Positions 27,839 through 36,672 of a DNA stretch of 64,000 nucleotides are shown one piece after another. Under the pieces are notes generated by a model, which was not told the origin of the DNA, did no database searches, and saw only the letters and a list, made by a program, of their open reading frames with translations. Source of the stretch: Raineyella fluvialis (GTDB lineage Bacteria > Actinomycetota > Actinomycetes > Propionibacteriales > Propionibacteriaceae); NCBI RefSeq assembly GCF_009646095.1, contig NZ_CP045725.1:1922001-1986000 (forward strand), given 5' to 3'. The number at the start of each line of letters is the position of its first letter. Positions within the stretch are counted from its first letter, which is position 1. The position numbers and the translations under genes are program-made.

Positions 27839-30334
27839 TCAGCCCCGCAGCCGCGGCCGGGCCGCGTACGACGGCTCGGCGAACTTCTCGACCGGGTCCC
27901 CCTGGGTCGCCACCGACATGTACTGCAGCCAGGTCTTGGCCGGATAGCCGGCGCCGAAGAACGTACGATCCCCCGGCATGGCGTAGGGATCCAGGTCGGA
28001 CTGCCCGTCGCCGCCCGCCACGTACATCACGGCCGTGGAGACCCGCGGTGTCGCCCCGACGAACCAGGCGGCGTAGATCTTGTCCTCCACGCCGGCGGTG
28101 CCGGTCTTGCCGGCGACCGGCCGGTTCAGGGCGGACACCGAGGTGCCGGTGCCCTGTGTGGTGACCTGCTGCAGGGCGTACGTCGTGTCACGGGCGATGT
28201 CGGGCTCGATCGCCTGCTCACCCTTGGCGTCAGTCTTGTACAACACCTTGCCGCTCATGTCGCGCACCTCGCGCACCACGTGGGAGGAATACCGCATGCC
28301 GCCGTTGGTGATGGTGGCGTACGCGCTGGCCATGTTGAGCGGGCTCACCTCGGGCTCGCCCAGCACCATCCGGTCGTAGTTGCCCCAGCCGGTGCCGCTC
28401 GGCGCGCCGGCATCGTTGGCGGCCTTCATCACCTTCTTGGGGCCGCCCTGCATCTGGTGCACCAGGTCGACGAACGCGGTGTTGATCGACTCCTGGGTGG
28501 CGTACTGCAGCGACACCGCGGGGCCGTAATTGGTGTTGAACTCGTTGCGCACCGGCATCGGCTGGCGGTCGAGCTGGAACGTGTTGCCGTTGAAGGTCGA
28601 CCGCAGCGTGAATCCGTCGCGCAGCCCCGCGACCAGGCCGAAGGCCTTGAAGGTCGACCCGGTCATCCGGGCCGTGGTCGCCCAGTTGCGGGAGTTCTTG
28701 ACGAAGTCGTCACCGCCGTAGAGGGCGAGCACCTCACCCGTCCGGCTGTCCACCGAGGCGATCGCGGCGTGCAGGTCACCGGCCGGGGCACCGGGAACGT
28801 TGCCGGCGGCCTTGGCCTGGTACTTCTGGGCGGCGTCCTGGGCGGCCTGCTGCGCCTTGGGGTCGAAGGTGGTGGTCACCCGCAGTCCGCCGCCGTTGAT
28901 CTGGGCCTCGGTGAAGCCGAGCCGCTTCAGCTCCTGCTCGACCATGTTGACCAGGAAGCCCTGCGGCCCCTGGTAGCGCTTCTCCGGGGTCTGCACCGGG
29001 GTCGGCGGGAGGTGGTTGTGGAACTGGTCGTACTGGGCCCGGGTGATGCTGCCCATCTCGAGCATCCCCGAGAGCACGTACTCGTAGCGGGCCTGGAGCC
29101 GCGGCAGGTTCTCCGGGTCGATCGAGGGGTCGAGGATCGAGGAGTTCTGGATCACCGCGGCGAGCACCGCGCTCTGCCCGATAGTGAGGTCCTTGGCGTC
29201 CTTGCCGAACCACGCCTTCGCCGCCGCCTGGACGCCGTACGCGTCGCGGCCGAAGAAGACGGTGTTGAGGTAGTCACCGAGGACCTGGTCCTTCGACCGG
29301 GTGTTGGCGACCTTGAGGGCGTACGCGATCTCCTTGACCTTGCGGGTGAGCGTACGGTCCTGCGACAGGTAGACGAGCTTGACGTACTGCTGGGTGATGG
29401 TCGAGCCGCCCTGCACCTGCTTGCCGCTGACCATCGCCAGGGTGGCGCGGGCCATGCCCTGCACGGACACGCCGGGGTCGGTCCAGTAGGAGCGGTTCTC
29501 CGCCGCCACCGCGGCGTCACGCATCGACGCCGGGATCTGGGCGTACGGGATGGTGGTGCGGTTCTGGACGACGAGGGTGCTCAGCGCGGTCTTCCCGTCG
29601 CCGAAGTAGAGCGAGGTGGTGTTGCTGGTGAAGGCCTTGTTGGTGTCGGTGAGGTCGGCCCGCGCGTAGAGCATGCCGGAGCCGGCGGCGGTGCCGAGGA
29701 CGACCAGGGCGAGCATGCCGACGATGAGGCCGGCCAGTCGGCGCCCCCGCGGGAGGCGATCCCGCAGCCGCGGCTGAGCCGTCCCGTCCTCGGCGCCAGG
29801 GTGACCCCACCGGGAGCGGACCGAGGCGACGTCGCCGAGACTCTCGGGGTCCTCGCCGGCCCGTTCGTACGACGGTGAATCCTGGGGGCCGTCGGGTCCG
29901 TACCGGTGGCGGGCGACGGGGTCCCCATCGGGGAAGGGAAACCCGGGGGACAGGATCCCGGACGGTGCCTCGGGGGCCGCGCCGGTGGCGGTGCCCTCGG
30001 CGCCTCCGCCGAACGATGCGGACGAGGGGGCAGGCAGGCCCGTGTCGAGGCTGGAGCGGATCGGGTCCGGTGCGGGCGTCGGGATGGGGCGCCACCACGC
30101 CTCGAGGGGGTCCTCGGTGTCCGCGGCCACGGTGGCGATGGTCCGCCCGTCGCTCACGGCATCCGCAGCGGCATCCTGCGTGGTCGTGCTTGGCGCACCC
30201 GCAGCGCTCGCCGCGAGGGCTGCCCGGTGGGCGTGGAGACGAGCACGATAGGTCCCTGGCGCTGCGACCGGCTGTGCCGACCCCGGGAGGGTCGGCTGCG
30301 GGACGTCGGGGGACGGATGGTGTTCGTCGGTCAT
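27839..30334 (-). CDS. Bifunctional penicillin-binding protein 1A (GT51 transglycosylase plus transpeptidase)
   Basis: An 831-residue class A PBP that polymerises and cross-links peptidoglycan. The long Pro/Ala-rich cytoplasmic N-terminus (about 200 residues) precedes one membrane helix (LAGLIVGMLALVVLGTAAG). The GT51 domain has AAENRSYWTDPGVSVQGMAR, QGGSTITQQYVK and RKVKEIAYAL. The transpeptidase domain has GSTFKAFGLVAG (nucleophile Ser), ESINTAFVDL (SxN) and GKTGTAG. ATG at 30334 follows GAGGTGG. It lies downstream of an NlpC/P60 hydrolase on the same strand, suggesting a cell-wall cluster. Confidence 0.95.
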   Translation of the reverse strand: MTDEHHPSPDVPQPTLPGSAQPVAAPGTYRARLHAHRAALAASAAGAPSTTTQDAAADAVSDGRTIATVAADTEDPLEAWWRPIPTPAPDPIRSSLDTGLPAPSSASFGGGAEGTATGAAPEAPSGILSPGFPFPDGDPVARHRYGPDGPQDSPSYERAGEDPESLGDVASVRSRWGHPGAEDGTAQPRLRDRLPRGRRLAGLIVGMLALVVLGTAAGSGMLYARADLTDTNKAFTSNTTSLYFGDGKTALSTLVVQNRTTIPYAQIPASMRDAAVAAENRSYWTDPGVSVQGMARATLAMVSGKQVQGGSTITQQYVKLVYLSQDRTLTRKVKEIAYALKVANTRSKDQVLGDYLNTVFFGRDAYGVQAAAKAWFGKDAKDLTIGQSAVLAAVIQNSSILDPSIDPENLPRLQARYEYVLSGMLEMGSITRAQYDQFHNHLPPTPVQTPEKRYQGPQGFLVNMVEQELKRLGFTEAQINGGGLRVTTTFDPKAQQAAQDAAQKYQAKAAGNVPGAPAGDLHAAIASVDSRTGEVLALYGGDDFVKNSRNWATTARMTGSTFKAFGLVAGLRDGFTLRSTFNGNTFQLDRQPMPVRNEFNTNYGPAVSLQYATQESINTAFVDLVHQMQGGPKKVMKAANDAGAPSGTGWGNYDRMVLGEPEVSPLNMASAYATITNGGMRYSSHVVREVRDMSGKVLYKTDAKGEQAIEPDIARDTTYALQQVTTQGTGTSVSALNRPVAGKTGTAGVEDKIYAAWFVGATPRVSTAVMYVAGGDGQSDLDPYAMPGDRTFFGAGYPAKTWLQYMSVATQGDPVEKFAEPSYAARPRLRG

Positions 30335-30503
30335 GACCACCTCGAGGACCGGGGGAGGGAACGTACGGTGTGGGGCGGCTCCGGCTCACGGCCCCGGCCC
30401 ACGGTAACTGACGGCCGACCCCGTCCGGCGACGTCGGCCCACGCGACGACGCCCCCGGCCAGGCCGAGGGCGTCGTCGAACGTCACCGTGGGGGGTGTGA
30501 CGA

Positions 30504-31394
30504 TCAGGACACGGAGTAGTAACCGCTGACCGGCATCCAGCTCACCGGGTGCAGCTGGGTGCCCTCGCGGGGGTTGAGCGCGGAGATCATCATGCCGTTG
30601 CCGACGTAGATGCCGACGTGGCCGCCACCGTTCTGGAGGACCAGGTCGCCGGGCTGCGGGGTGCTGGTGCGCTGCAGGGCGCCGGGCTGCGAGTACGACG
30701 TGCGCGGCAGGCTGATGCCGGCCTGGGCGTACGCCCACATGGTGAAGCCGGAGCAGTCCCAGGCGCCGAACGCGGTGCCGCCGTAGACGTAGGACGAACC
30801 GATGCCGCGGTAGGCGGCCTTGACGATCGCGGCCCGCTTGGCGGACAGCGAGGAGGTGTCGACCGACGCCGAGGCCTTGGTCGAGGTGGCCGCGCTCGTC
30901 CCGCTCGGGGAGCTGCCGGCGTGCGGGACGCCGTCGCTCAGATAGCGGGTGGCCACCCAGCGCTTGGCGCCCTGGTAGTCGATCTGGGTCCAGTCGGTGA
31001 CCGTGACGCCGGTCGTGGTGACCTTGGTGCCGGACGCGAGCGTGGTCACCCGGGAGAACTGGGTGCCGGCGCCGGTGCGCACGTTGAGGGCGACGGTGGT
31101 GGTGCGGGTGCCCGCGGTCGAGCTGGGGCGGGGGGCGGTGTTGACCGGGGCCGAGATGGGCGCCATGGTCGTGGTCGTCGTGGCACCCGCCGGAGCGGAG
31201 CCCTCGGCGTGGGCGGCCGGGGTGGCGACACCCAGGGTGACCAGACCGGCGACGGCGGCGACGCCGGCGCGTGCGGCGATCGAGGTGTCGGCGAAGCCGG
31301 CGCTGTGAGCGGCGACGGCATTGGCGCGCCAGGTGCGCGATCCGGCGAGGCCGGCGCTACGACGGGGAGTGGTGGTGGACAGGAACTGCGACAT
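30504..31394 (-). CDS. Secreted NlpC/P60 peptidoglycan hydrolase with SH3b domain
   Basis: About 296 residues. A signal sequence ends near ATPAAHAEG after a hydrophobic stretch. An SH3b domain follows (TTTVALNVRTGAGTQFSRVT through RWVATRYLSDG), then a Ser/Thr linker and the NlpC/P60 papain-like domain. Its catalytic Cys is in AWDCSGFTMWAYAQAG and its His in GGGHVGIYVGNGMM. It would cleave stem peptides of peptidoglycan. ATG at 31394 has GGAGG upstream. The leader contains a c-di-AMP riboswitch, a frequent control on such hydrolases in actinobacteria. Confidence 0.95.
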   Translation of the reverse strand: MSQFLSTTTPRRSAGLAGSRTWRANAVAAHSAGFADTSIAARAGVAAVAGLVTLGVATPAAHAEGSAPAGATTTTTMAPISAPVNTAPRPSSTAGTRTTTVALNVRTGAGTQFSRVTTLASGTKVTTTGVTVTDWTQIDYQGAKRWVATRYLSDGVPHAGSSPSGTSAATSTKASASVDTSSLSAKRAAIVKAAYRGIGSSYVYGGTAFGAWDCSGFTMWAYAQAGISLPRTSYSQPGALQRTSTPQPGDLVLQNGGGHVGIYVGNGMMISALNPREGTQLHPVSWMPVSGYYSVS

Positions 31395-31400
31395 GAGGCC

Positions 31401-31580
31401 TCCGTTACGCCTGCGAAGTGAGCTGTCGGGTTCGGGTGGGAGGCACCCGGCGTCGGGGGATGTGATGGTCCCCGTCGGCTTCACCCCAAGGCCGGCCTGG
31501 TTGGTCGGTCACAAGTGGTTCCCCCGCTTCTGCCTGAGCGTGATGACAAAGAACGCGGGTGGCGGCAGAACTCGGCGGAC
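31401..31580 (-). promoter_or_regulatory. ydaO-yuaA (c-di-AMP) riboswitch
   Basis: On the minus strand the leader contains, in order, the conserved blocks AAGCGGGGGAACCAC (31515-31529), TTGGGGTGAAGCC (near 31478-31490) and CCGAACCCGACAGCTCACTT then GCAGGCGTAACGG (31402-31440). These match the order and wording of ydaO elements found before actinobacterial rpf and NlpC/P60 genes. It ends a few bases before the GGAGG site, so c-di-AMP binding could affect transcription or translation. Confidence 0.88.
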
Positions 31581-32024
31581 CGCCCGCGGCGCGGTTCCTG
31601 GTGTCCCCACGCGGTCGTCACGCTAACCCGAATCCAGGCAAGATCACAAACCGATAACGGCGCCTCCGGGTGTCGAAGGGGTGTCCCAGGGTTCCCACCC
31701 AGCAGGTGGTCGGGCCCTCAGGGGTGTGGGCAGGGTTCCGTCCTTGCCACTGAATCGCCTTGTCAGGGCGCCAATTCGCGGCTGGCGTCGAGCTCCGTCG
31801 CCGCCGATCAGTCCCTCGGGAAGAGCCTGAAAACTTTGTGAGGCAGTTCACATGAGAGCGTCGAGTCAGGGTTCAAGGTCACGCTGCGATCTCGGTGCGA
31901 TCACCGTACGATCACGGGTCTCGCGCCTCGGGCAACCCGTCTCAAAGGCGGCGAACGGGCGGTCGCGCGGTGCGAGGACGGTGTCGGGCGGGCAACGACC
32001 GGGTGAATTCTTCCGGCGTGCCGC
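31581..32024. other. Promoter region upstream of the c-di-AMP riboswitch; no gene
   Basis: No coding sequence is convincing in this 444-bp interval. It must hold the promoter of the NlpC/P60 gene and the 3' flank of the gene at 32025. A short direct repeat CGATCAC occurs twice near 31898-31917. Confidence 0.5.
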
Positions 32025-32960
32025 TCAGTGGAACTCTTCGGACTCCTCGGCCGTGTAGAAGAGGCCGAGGTCGTCGTCCCGGAGTGCCTCGACGGGGACG
32101 GTGAGCAGTCGTTCCCGGTGGATCCGCCTGGTCACCTCGGCCTCCGCGGCGAAGGCCGCCAGTTGGTCCACCACCCCGGCCTGCGCGAGCACCTCCTTGG
32201 CCTGTCCGAAGAGGGCCTCGTCGCCGCAGAGGAAGGCGCTCTCGTTCCACACCTTGCAGGCGACCATGGCGTGGAAGTCGGCCAGGGCTGTTTGGGTGCG
32301 CAGCGTCGCCAGGGACTTGACGACGTAGTCGATCTCCTCGCGGAAGCCAGGGCTGCGTAGGTAGAAGTACTTCTTGGCGTAGATCGCCTCGTCGAGCGCC
32401 TCGAGGAGCCCCGCCGGGGCGTCGTCACCGATCAGGACGACGATGTCGAGGTCGGAGCCCTGGACGAGGATCCCGGTGGAGCGCTCGGGGCGGAGTACGT
32501 CGTGGGCCATCCCGTAGACGATGTCGCCGGCGATGGCAACGCAGAAATGGGGCGCCAGCTCCGGATCGGCCAGGAAGGTCCGGGTGAGGTCGTCCATGAT
32601 CCGCCGAGCGGTGTAGAGCTTGCGACGGCTCACCTGGGCGATGTGGTCGGCCAACTGCGCCGCCGCCTCGTCCAGCGCTGCCGGCTCGTCCGCCGGCCCG
32701 ACGACCGTGTAGGTGAGGAACTCGCGCAGGATCGAGGGGGAGAGCCGTACGTACCCCTCGAGCTTGAGGTCGAGACGTACGTAATGCCGGCCGACCACCC
32801 GATGGGCGAGCCGCGGGTCGCCCATGCACGCCTTCCACAGCGGGATGCCTCCGGTCCCCAGCACCTCCTGCAGCTGGGAACCGGTCTGCGGCCCGCGCGA
32901 GGCGACCGTACGCAGCGCCCGCTCCGCCAGCTCGGTGAGCGCGCGGTCGGGGGACGACAT
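32025..32960 (-). CDS. Nucleotidyltransferase-fold protein with N-terminal winged helix (function unknown)
   Basis: A 311-residue protein. Residues 1-75 look like a winged helix (ERALRTVASRGPQTGSQLQE). Residues about 130-185 contain a nucleotidyltransferase-like core with GILVQGSDLDIVVLIGDD, matching the GS-x-x-DxD metal-binding pattern. A helical C-terminus follows. It starts three bases after the glmM stop and is co-transcribed with it, but I do not know a named family for it. It could be a nucleotidylating regulator or an MNT-like protein. Confidence 0.65.
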   Translation of the reverse strand: MSSPDRALTELAERALRTVASRGPQTGSQLQEVLGTGGIPLWKACMGDPRLAHRVVGRHYVRLDLKLEGYVRLSPSILREFLTYTVVGPADEPAALDEAAAQLADHIAQVSRRKLYTARRIMDDLTRTFLADPELAPHFCVAIAGDIVYGMAHDVLRPERSTGILVQGSDLDIVVLIGDDAPAGLLEALDEAIYAKKYFYLRSPGFREEIDYVVKSLATLRTQTALADFHAMVACKVWNESAFLCGDEALFGQAKEVLAQAGVVDQLAAFAAEAEVTRRIHRERLLTVPVEALRDDDLGLFYTAEESEEFH

Positions 32961-32963
32961 CGG

Positions 32964-34322
32964 TCAGCCGATGGTGGCGCGAACGACGGCGGCGATCGAC
33001 TCGGCGTAGCGGTTGGTGACATCGACGGTCGGTCCCTCCACCATGACGCGGCAGAGGTTCTGGGTGCCGGAGTAGCGCACCAGCACCCGGCCCCGGCCGC
33101 CCAGCTCGGACTCGGCCGTGGCGATGGCGGTGACGAGCTGGGGGATGGTGTCGATCTCCGGCTTGCTGGTGACGTCGATGTTGAGCAGCACCTGCGGGAA
33201 GACGTCCATCGCCGCGGCCAGCTCGGACAGCGGCTTGCCGGTCCGCAGCATCGTGGCCACCAGTTGGAGGGCGGTGAGCTCGCCGTCACCGGTGGTGTGG
33301 TGGTCGAGGAAGATGACGTGTCCGGAGTCCTCGCCGCCGAGGTTCGCCCCCAGTCGGCGCATGTCCTCGAGGACGTAGCGGTCGCCGACCTTGGCTGCGT
33401 GGTGCTTGTAGCCGTACTTCTCGCAGGCCAGCACCATGCCCAGATTGCTCATTACGGTCGACACCAGGAGGTCGTTCTTCAGCCTGCCCTCGGCGTGCAG
33501 CTGGTTGGCGCAGACGATGAGGATCTGGTCGCCGGTGATCTCGTTGCCGAGCTCGTCGACGGCGATCAGCCGGTCGCCGTCGCCGTCGAAGGCCAGACCG
33601 ACATTGGCGCCGGTGCGCAGCACCTCTGCCCGCAGGTCCTGGGTGTGCTGGGAGCCGCAGTTGTCGTTGATGTTGTAGCCGTTGGGCTCATCGTGGATGA
33701 CGGTGACGTCGGCGCCCAGCTCACGGAAGATCGCCGGACCCACCTGGTAGGTCGCGCCGTTGCCGGTGTCGAGGACGACCTTGAAGCCCTCCATGGACAG
33801 GTCGCGGGGGAAGGTGTTCTTGAGGAAGACGGTGTAGCGACCGACGGCATCGTCGAGGCGGTGGCCGCTGCCCAGGTCGTGCGGGGCGGCGACCAGAGCG
33901 TCGAGCCCGTCGCCGAGGATCAGCTCCTCGATTTCCCGCTCGTCCTCGTCGGAGAGCTTGAAGCCGGTCCCCGCGAACACCTTGATGCCGTTGTCCTCGT
34001 ACGGGTTGTGCGAGGCGGAGACGACGAAGCCGGCATCGGCGCGCATCGACTCGGTCATGTACGCGATGCCCGGGGTGGGCAGCACGCCGACCATCTCGAC
34101 ATTGCCACCCATCGAGGTCACGCCGGCCTCGAGGGCGCCCTCCAGCATGTCGCCGGAGATCCGGGTGTCCTTGCCGATGACGATCCGCACCCGGTGTCCT
34201 GCGGGCTTGTCCCGGCTCACCACATGCGTGACGGCCTGCCCCAGCCGGAACGCGGTGATCGCGTCCATCGGATACTTGTTGGCCTCGCCACGGATGCCGT
34301 CGGTGCCGAACAACTTGCCCAT
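32964..34322 (-). CDS. glmM: Phosphoglucosamine mutase
   Basis: A 452-residue enzyme converting glucosamine-6-phosphate to glucosamine-1-phosphate for UDP-GlcNAc and peptidoglycan synthesis. The N-terminus MGKLFGTDGIRGEAN is the family signature. The phospho-Ser is in GFVVSASHNPYEDNGIKVF, the metal loop in AFDGDGDRLIAVD and the sugar loop in LGGEDSGHVIF. ATG at 34322 follows GAAGGAGACACAGC. It is cotranscribed with the gene at 32025 and probably with the beta-helix gene upstream. Confidence 0.97.
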   Translation of the reverse strand: MGKLFGTDGIRGEANKYPMDAITAFRLGQAVTHVVSRDKPAGHRVRIVIGKDTRISGDMLEGALEAGVTSMGGNVEMVGVLPTPGIAYMTESMRADAGFVVSASHNPYEDNGIKVFAGTGFKLSDEDEREIEELILGDGLDALVAAPHDLGSGHRLDDAVGRYTVFLKNTFPRDLSMEGFKVVLDTGNGATYQVGPAIFRELGADVTVIHDEPNGYNINDNCGSQHTQDLRAEVLRTGANVGLAFDGDGDRLIAVDELGNEITGDQILIVCANQLHAEGRLKNDLLVSTVMSNLGMVLACEKYGYKHHAAKVGDRYVLEDMRRLGANLGGEDSGHVIFLDHHTTGDGELTALQLVATMLRTGKPLSELAAAMDVFPQVLLNIDVTSKPEIDTIPQLVTAIATAESELGGRGRVLVRYSGTQNLCRVMVEGPTVDVTNRYAESIAAVVRATIG

Positions 34323-34491
34323 CTGCTGTGTCTCCTTCTGGTGCCGGGTCATTCACCCGACGGTGTTCCTGCTGGCACCCACCCGACCTGCCTCGCGGGT
34401 GCTCATCGGTCGCCTGCCCTGGTCGTGTGCGCGGCCATGTCCTGTCGGGGCCGGGTTGGGGTCCGGGGCCCGACCTGCCGCGGTGATTGTG

Positions 34492-35715
34492 TCAGTCGGC
34501 CTCGAAGAGGCCCATGTCCGGGACGAGTGCGGCCGCCCGGCGGCACGTGTCGTCGATCATCGCCTGGAGCCAGGCCGTGCCCGCCTCCTTCGCCGGGGAC
34601 TCGAGTGCCTGGACGGCCGCGATGTAGCCGGTGCCGGCCTGCGCCGCGGCGGTGAGCGGGCCGACGAGAGCGGCCGGCGCCTGGCGAAGGTGGCCGGGCA
34701 CCTGGTCCGGCGCACAGGACGCCAGGAGGTCGGCGTGCCGGTCGACGAGTTGGCGGCGGCCGTCGGTGTCCGGCTCGATCGTCGCGATCAGGGCGGCCAG
34801 CCGCTTCGTACGCTCCGCACGGGCTCCGGCCAGCACCTCCAGCGCACCCTCCAGCATGAGGGGGCCGAACTCCTGCTGGGCGAAGAACGGAGTCCGGACC
34901 GTGCGGTACCACGCCTCGAGGGCGACCAGGCCGGCGAGGTAGCCGAGGTTCTTCTCCAGCAGTGGCGCGAGGCGCTTGTAGCGCCGGGGGGTGTTGGGCC
35001 GGCTCACCCCGTCGGGGGCCGGGGTGAGGACCAGCAGACCGTCCTCGCGGACGTCGTCGCGCAGGATCGATCCGGCGCCGACGACCGTGCCGAAGCCGAC
35101 CTGGACCGGGCCGACGGTGCCGCCCTGGCCGCCCAGGAAGATCGCGGGCTGGTCGAGCATCACGCCGCGCGCCACGTCGCCGAAGGTCGAGGCGGTCGTC
35201 TTGTTGCCGTCCGGGGTGAAGTTGAAGTGGATGTAGGCGGAGCCGACCTCCGAGTGGTCCTTGCGACTGGTGCCGCCGGCCATCAGGACGTCGCAGAAAT
35301 TGATCAGGCTGCCCAGCGTGACGAACGGGAAGAGGATCGTCTGCTTCAGGCCCACCGTGTGGGCGCCGCTGGCCTGCTCCTCCAGCAGCGTGCCCTCCCG
35401 GACGTGGGCACCGAGCCCCATCGAGGAGCCCTCGAGGAACACCGCGTGGTCGAAGTAACCGGCCTTGAGTCGTACGCCCGGGCCGAGCCGGCAGTCCCGC
35501 ACGGTGGCAGGGCCCTCCTCGCCCAGGTGGACGCCCGCGGAGATGACGGTCGCGGCACCGTGGAGGCGGCAGCCGGGGTGGATCGTCACGCCGTCGGAGG
35601 AGATCCGGTCGAGATCGACGTCGTCGCCGATGTCGAGGCTCCAGGGATTGGGGATGTCGACACCACGCTCGATGAGCTGCATGGCCTTGTCGAAGCCGCG
35701 GGGCTTCCCCTGCAT
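34492..35715 (-). CDS. Left-handed beta-helix, GlmU-like acyltransferase-fold protein
   Basis: A 407-residue protein. From about residue 30 to 240 it shows irregular hexapeptide repeats typical of a left-handed beta-helix: GVTIHPGCRLHGAATVISAG, RLGPGVRLKAGYF, GPVQVGFGTVVGAGSILRDD. The C-terminal 160 residues are helical. Bacterial UDP-GlcNAc pyrophosphorylase-related proteins look like this, but no nucleotide-binding GxGTRM motif is present. ATG at 35715 has GGAGGAT upstream. Position before glmM suggests amino-sugar metabolism; the reaction is unproven. Confidence 0.65.
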   Translation of the reverse strand: MQGKPRGFDKAMQLIERGVDIPNPWSLDIGDDVDLDRISSDGVTIHPGCRLHGAATVISAGVHLGEEGPATVRDCRLGPGVRLKAGYFDHAVFLEGSSMGLGAHVREGTLLEEQASGAHTVGLKQTILFPFVTLGSLINFCDVLMAGGTSRKDHSEVGSAYIHFNFTPDGNKTTASTFGDVARGVMLDQPAIFLGGQGGTVGPVQVGFGTVVGAGSILRDDVREDGLLVLTPAPDGVSRPNTPRRYKRLAPLLEKNLGYLAGLVALEAWYRTVRTPFFAQQEFGPLMLEGALEVLAGARAERTKRLAALIATIEPDTDGRRQLVDRHADLLASCAPDQVPGHLRQAPAALVGPLTAAAQAGTGYIAAVQALESPAKEAGTAWLQAMIDDTCRRAAALVPDMGLFEAD

Positions 35716-35850
35716 GGACGATCCTCCCACCGCCGGCGGGCGCCGGCCGGGTCGAGTCTAACTGCGCGGCACCTGCTGCGCCGCATCGTCGCGGTAAGGG
35801 CACAGCCGGGCCGCAGCCGGGCCATCGCCACGCAGCGCCTGCGGCCAGGG

Positions 35851-35915
35851 GGTGGCACGGTGGGAGAAAAGTGTCATAGGGCAGCCCTATGGAACGTTTC
35901 TGGCACTGTGCCCCC
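35851..35915. repeat. 65-bp imperfect palindrome centred at 35883
   Basis: The core CATAGGGC-A-GCCCTATG (35875-35891) is perfect, and the flanks keep symmetry outward (GGxGGCACxGTG at both ends, AGAAA). Arms of 32 bases match at roughly three quarters of positions. It lies between the response regulator 3' end and the beta-helix gene start. Confidence 0.7.
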
Positions 35916-35932
35916 TGTCGAACGGTGCGAGT

Positions 35933-35980
35933 GCGGCAGGGCATGCGGTAGGGCATGCGGCAGGGCATGCGGCAGGGCGG
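35933..35980. repeat. Four tandem copies of a 12-bp unit
   Basis: Units GCGGCAGGGCAT, GCGGTAGGGCAT, GCGGCAGGGCAT and GCGGCAGGGCGG run without gaps just after the response-regulator stop. Probably slippage; no coding support. Confidence 0.8.
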
Positions 35981-35990
35981 TGTGCCGGCG

Positions 35991-36665
35991 TCAGCGCACC
36001 AGCCCGGTCTGGTAGGCGATCACCACCAACTGGGGCCGGTCCCGGGCCCCGAGTTTGGCCATGATGTGGCTGACATGGGTCCGGGCGGTGGCGGTGCTCA
36101 CCACCAGCCGGTCGCCGATCTCCGCGTTGTTGAGCCCCTCACCGACAAGGGCGAGCACCTCCTGTTCCCGCTCGGTCAGCACGGCGAGGCGCCCGTCGGA
36201 GCGTACGGTCGGGGTGGCGCCGGTGAACGAGGCGATGACCGTACGGGTGACGCTGGGGGACAGCAGGGACGAGCCGCCCGCCGCGAGGCGGATGCCGCGC
36301 AGGATGTCGTCCGGCTCGGAGTCCTTGACCAGGAAGCCGGCGGCGCCGGCCTGGAGTGCGGCGAAGACGTACTCGTCGAGCTCGAAGGTGGTCAGCACCA
36401 CCACCCGGGTCGAGGTGCAGGTGGGATCCGCCCCGATCCGGCGCAGGGCGGCGATGCCGTCCAGTTCGGGCATCCGGATGTCCATCAGCACGACGTCGGG
36501 ATGCAACTCCTGGACCCGTGCCACCGCCTCCACCCCGGTGCCCGCCTCCGCGACCACCGACATGTCGTGTTCGGCGTCGACCAGGGCCCGCAGGCCCATC
36601 CGAACCAACGGCTGGTCGTCGGCGATGAGGACCGTGATGGGACTGCTGGGCTGCTCGTCGGTCAT
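35991..36665 (-). CDS. NarL/LuxR-family response regulator
   Basis: A 224-residue regulator. The receiver domain has acidic pocket LIADDQPLVRMGLRAL, phospho-Asp in VVLMDIRMPELDG and Lys in GFLVKDSEP. The C-terminal LuxR-type helix-turn-helix is LTEREQEVLALVGEGLNNAE, then STATARTHVSHIMAKLGARD. It follows the histidine kinase by seven bases in the same operon. Target genes unknown. Confidence 0.94.
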   Translation of the reverse strand: MTDEQPSSPITVLIADDQPLVRMGLRALVDAEHDMSVVAEAGTGVEAVARVQELHPDVVLMDIRMPELDGIAALRRIGADPTCTSTRVVVLTTFELDEYVFAALQAGAAGFLVKDSEPDDILRGIRLAAGGSSLLSPSVTRTVIASFTGATPTVRSDGRLAVLTEREQEVLALVGEGLNNAEIGDRLVVSTATARTHVSHIMAKLGARDRPQLVVIAYQTGLVR

Positions 36666-36672
36666 GATCTCT

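Noticed and set aside
27797-29878. 693-residue plus-strand frame opposite PBP1A
   Set aside because: Shadow of the GC-rich PBP1A gene: Arg/Gly/Val-rich, no domain, while the opposite strand has all catalytic motifs.
34403-35968. 521-residue minus-strand frame overlapping the beta-helix gene
   Set aside because: Arg/Pro/Gly-rich alternative frame of the beta-helix gene; no ribosome site or family.
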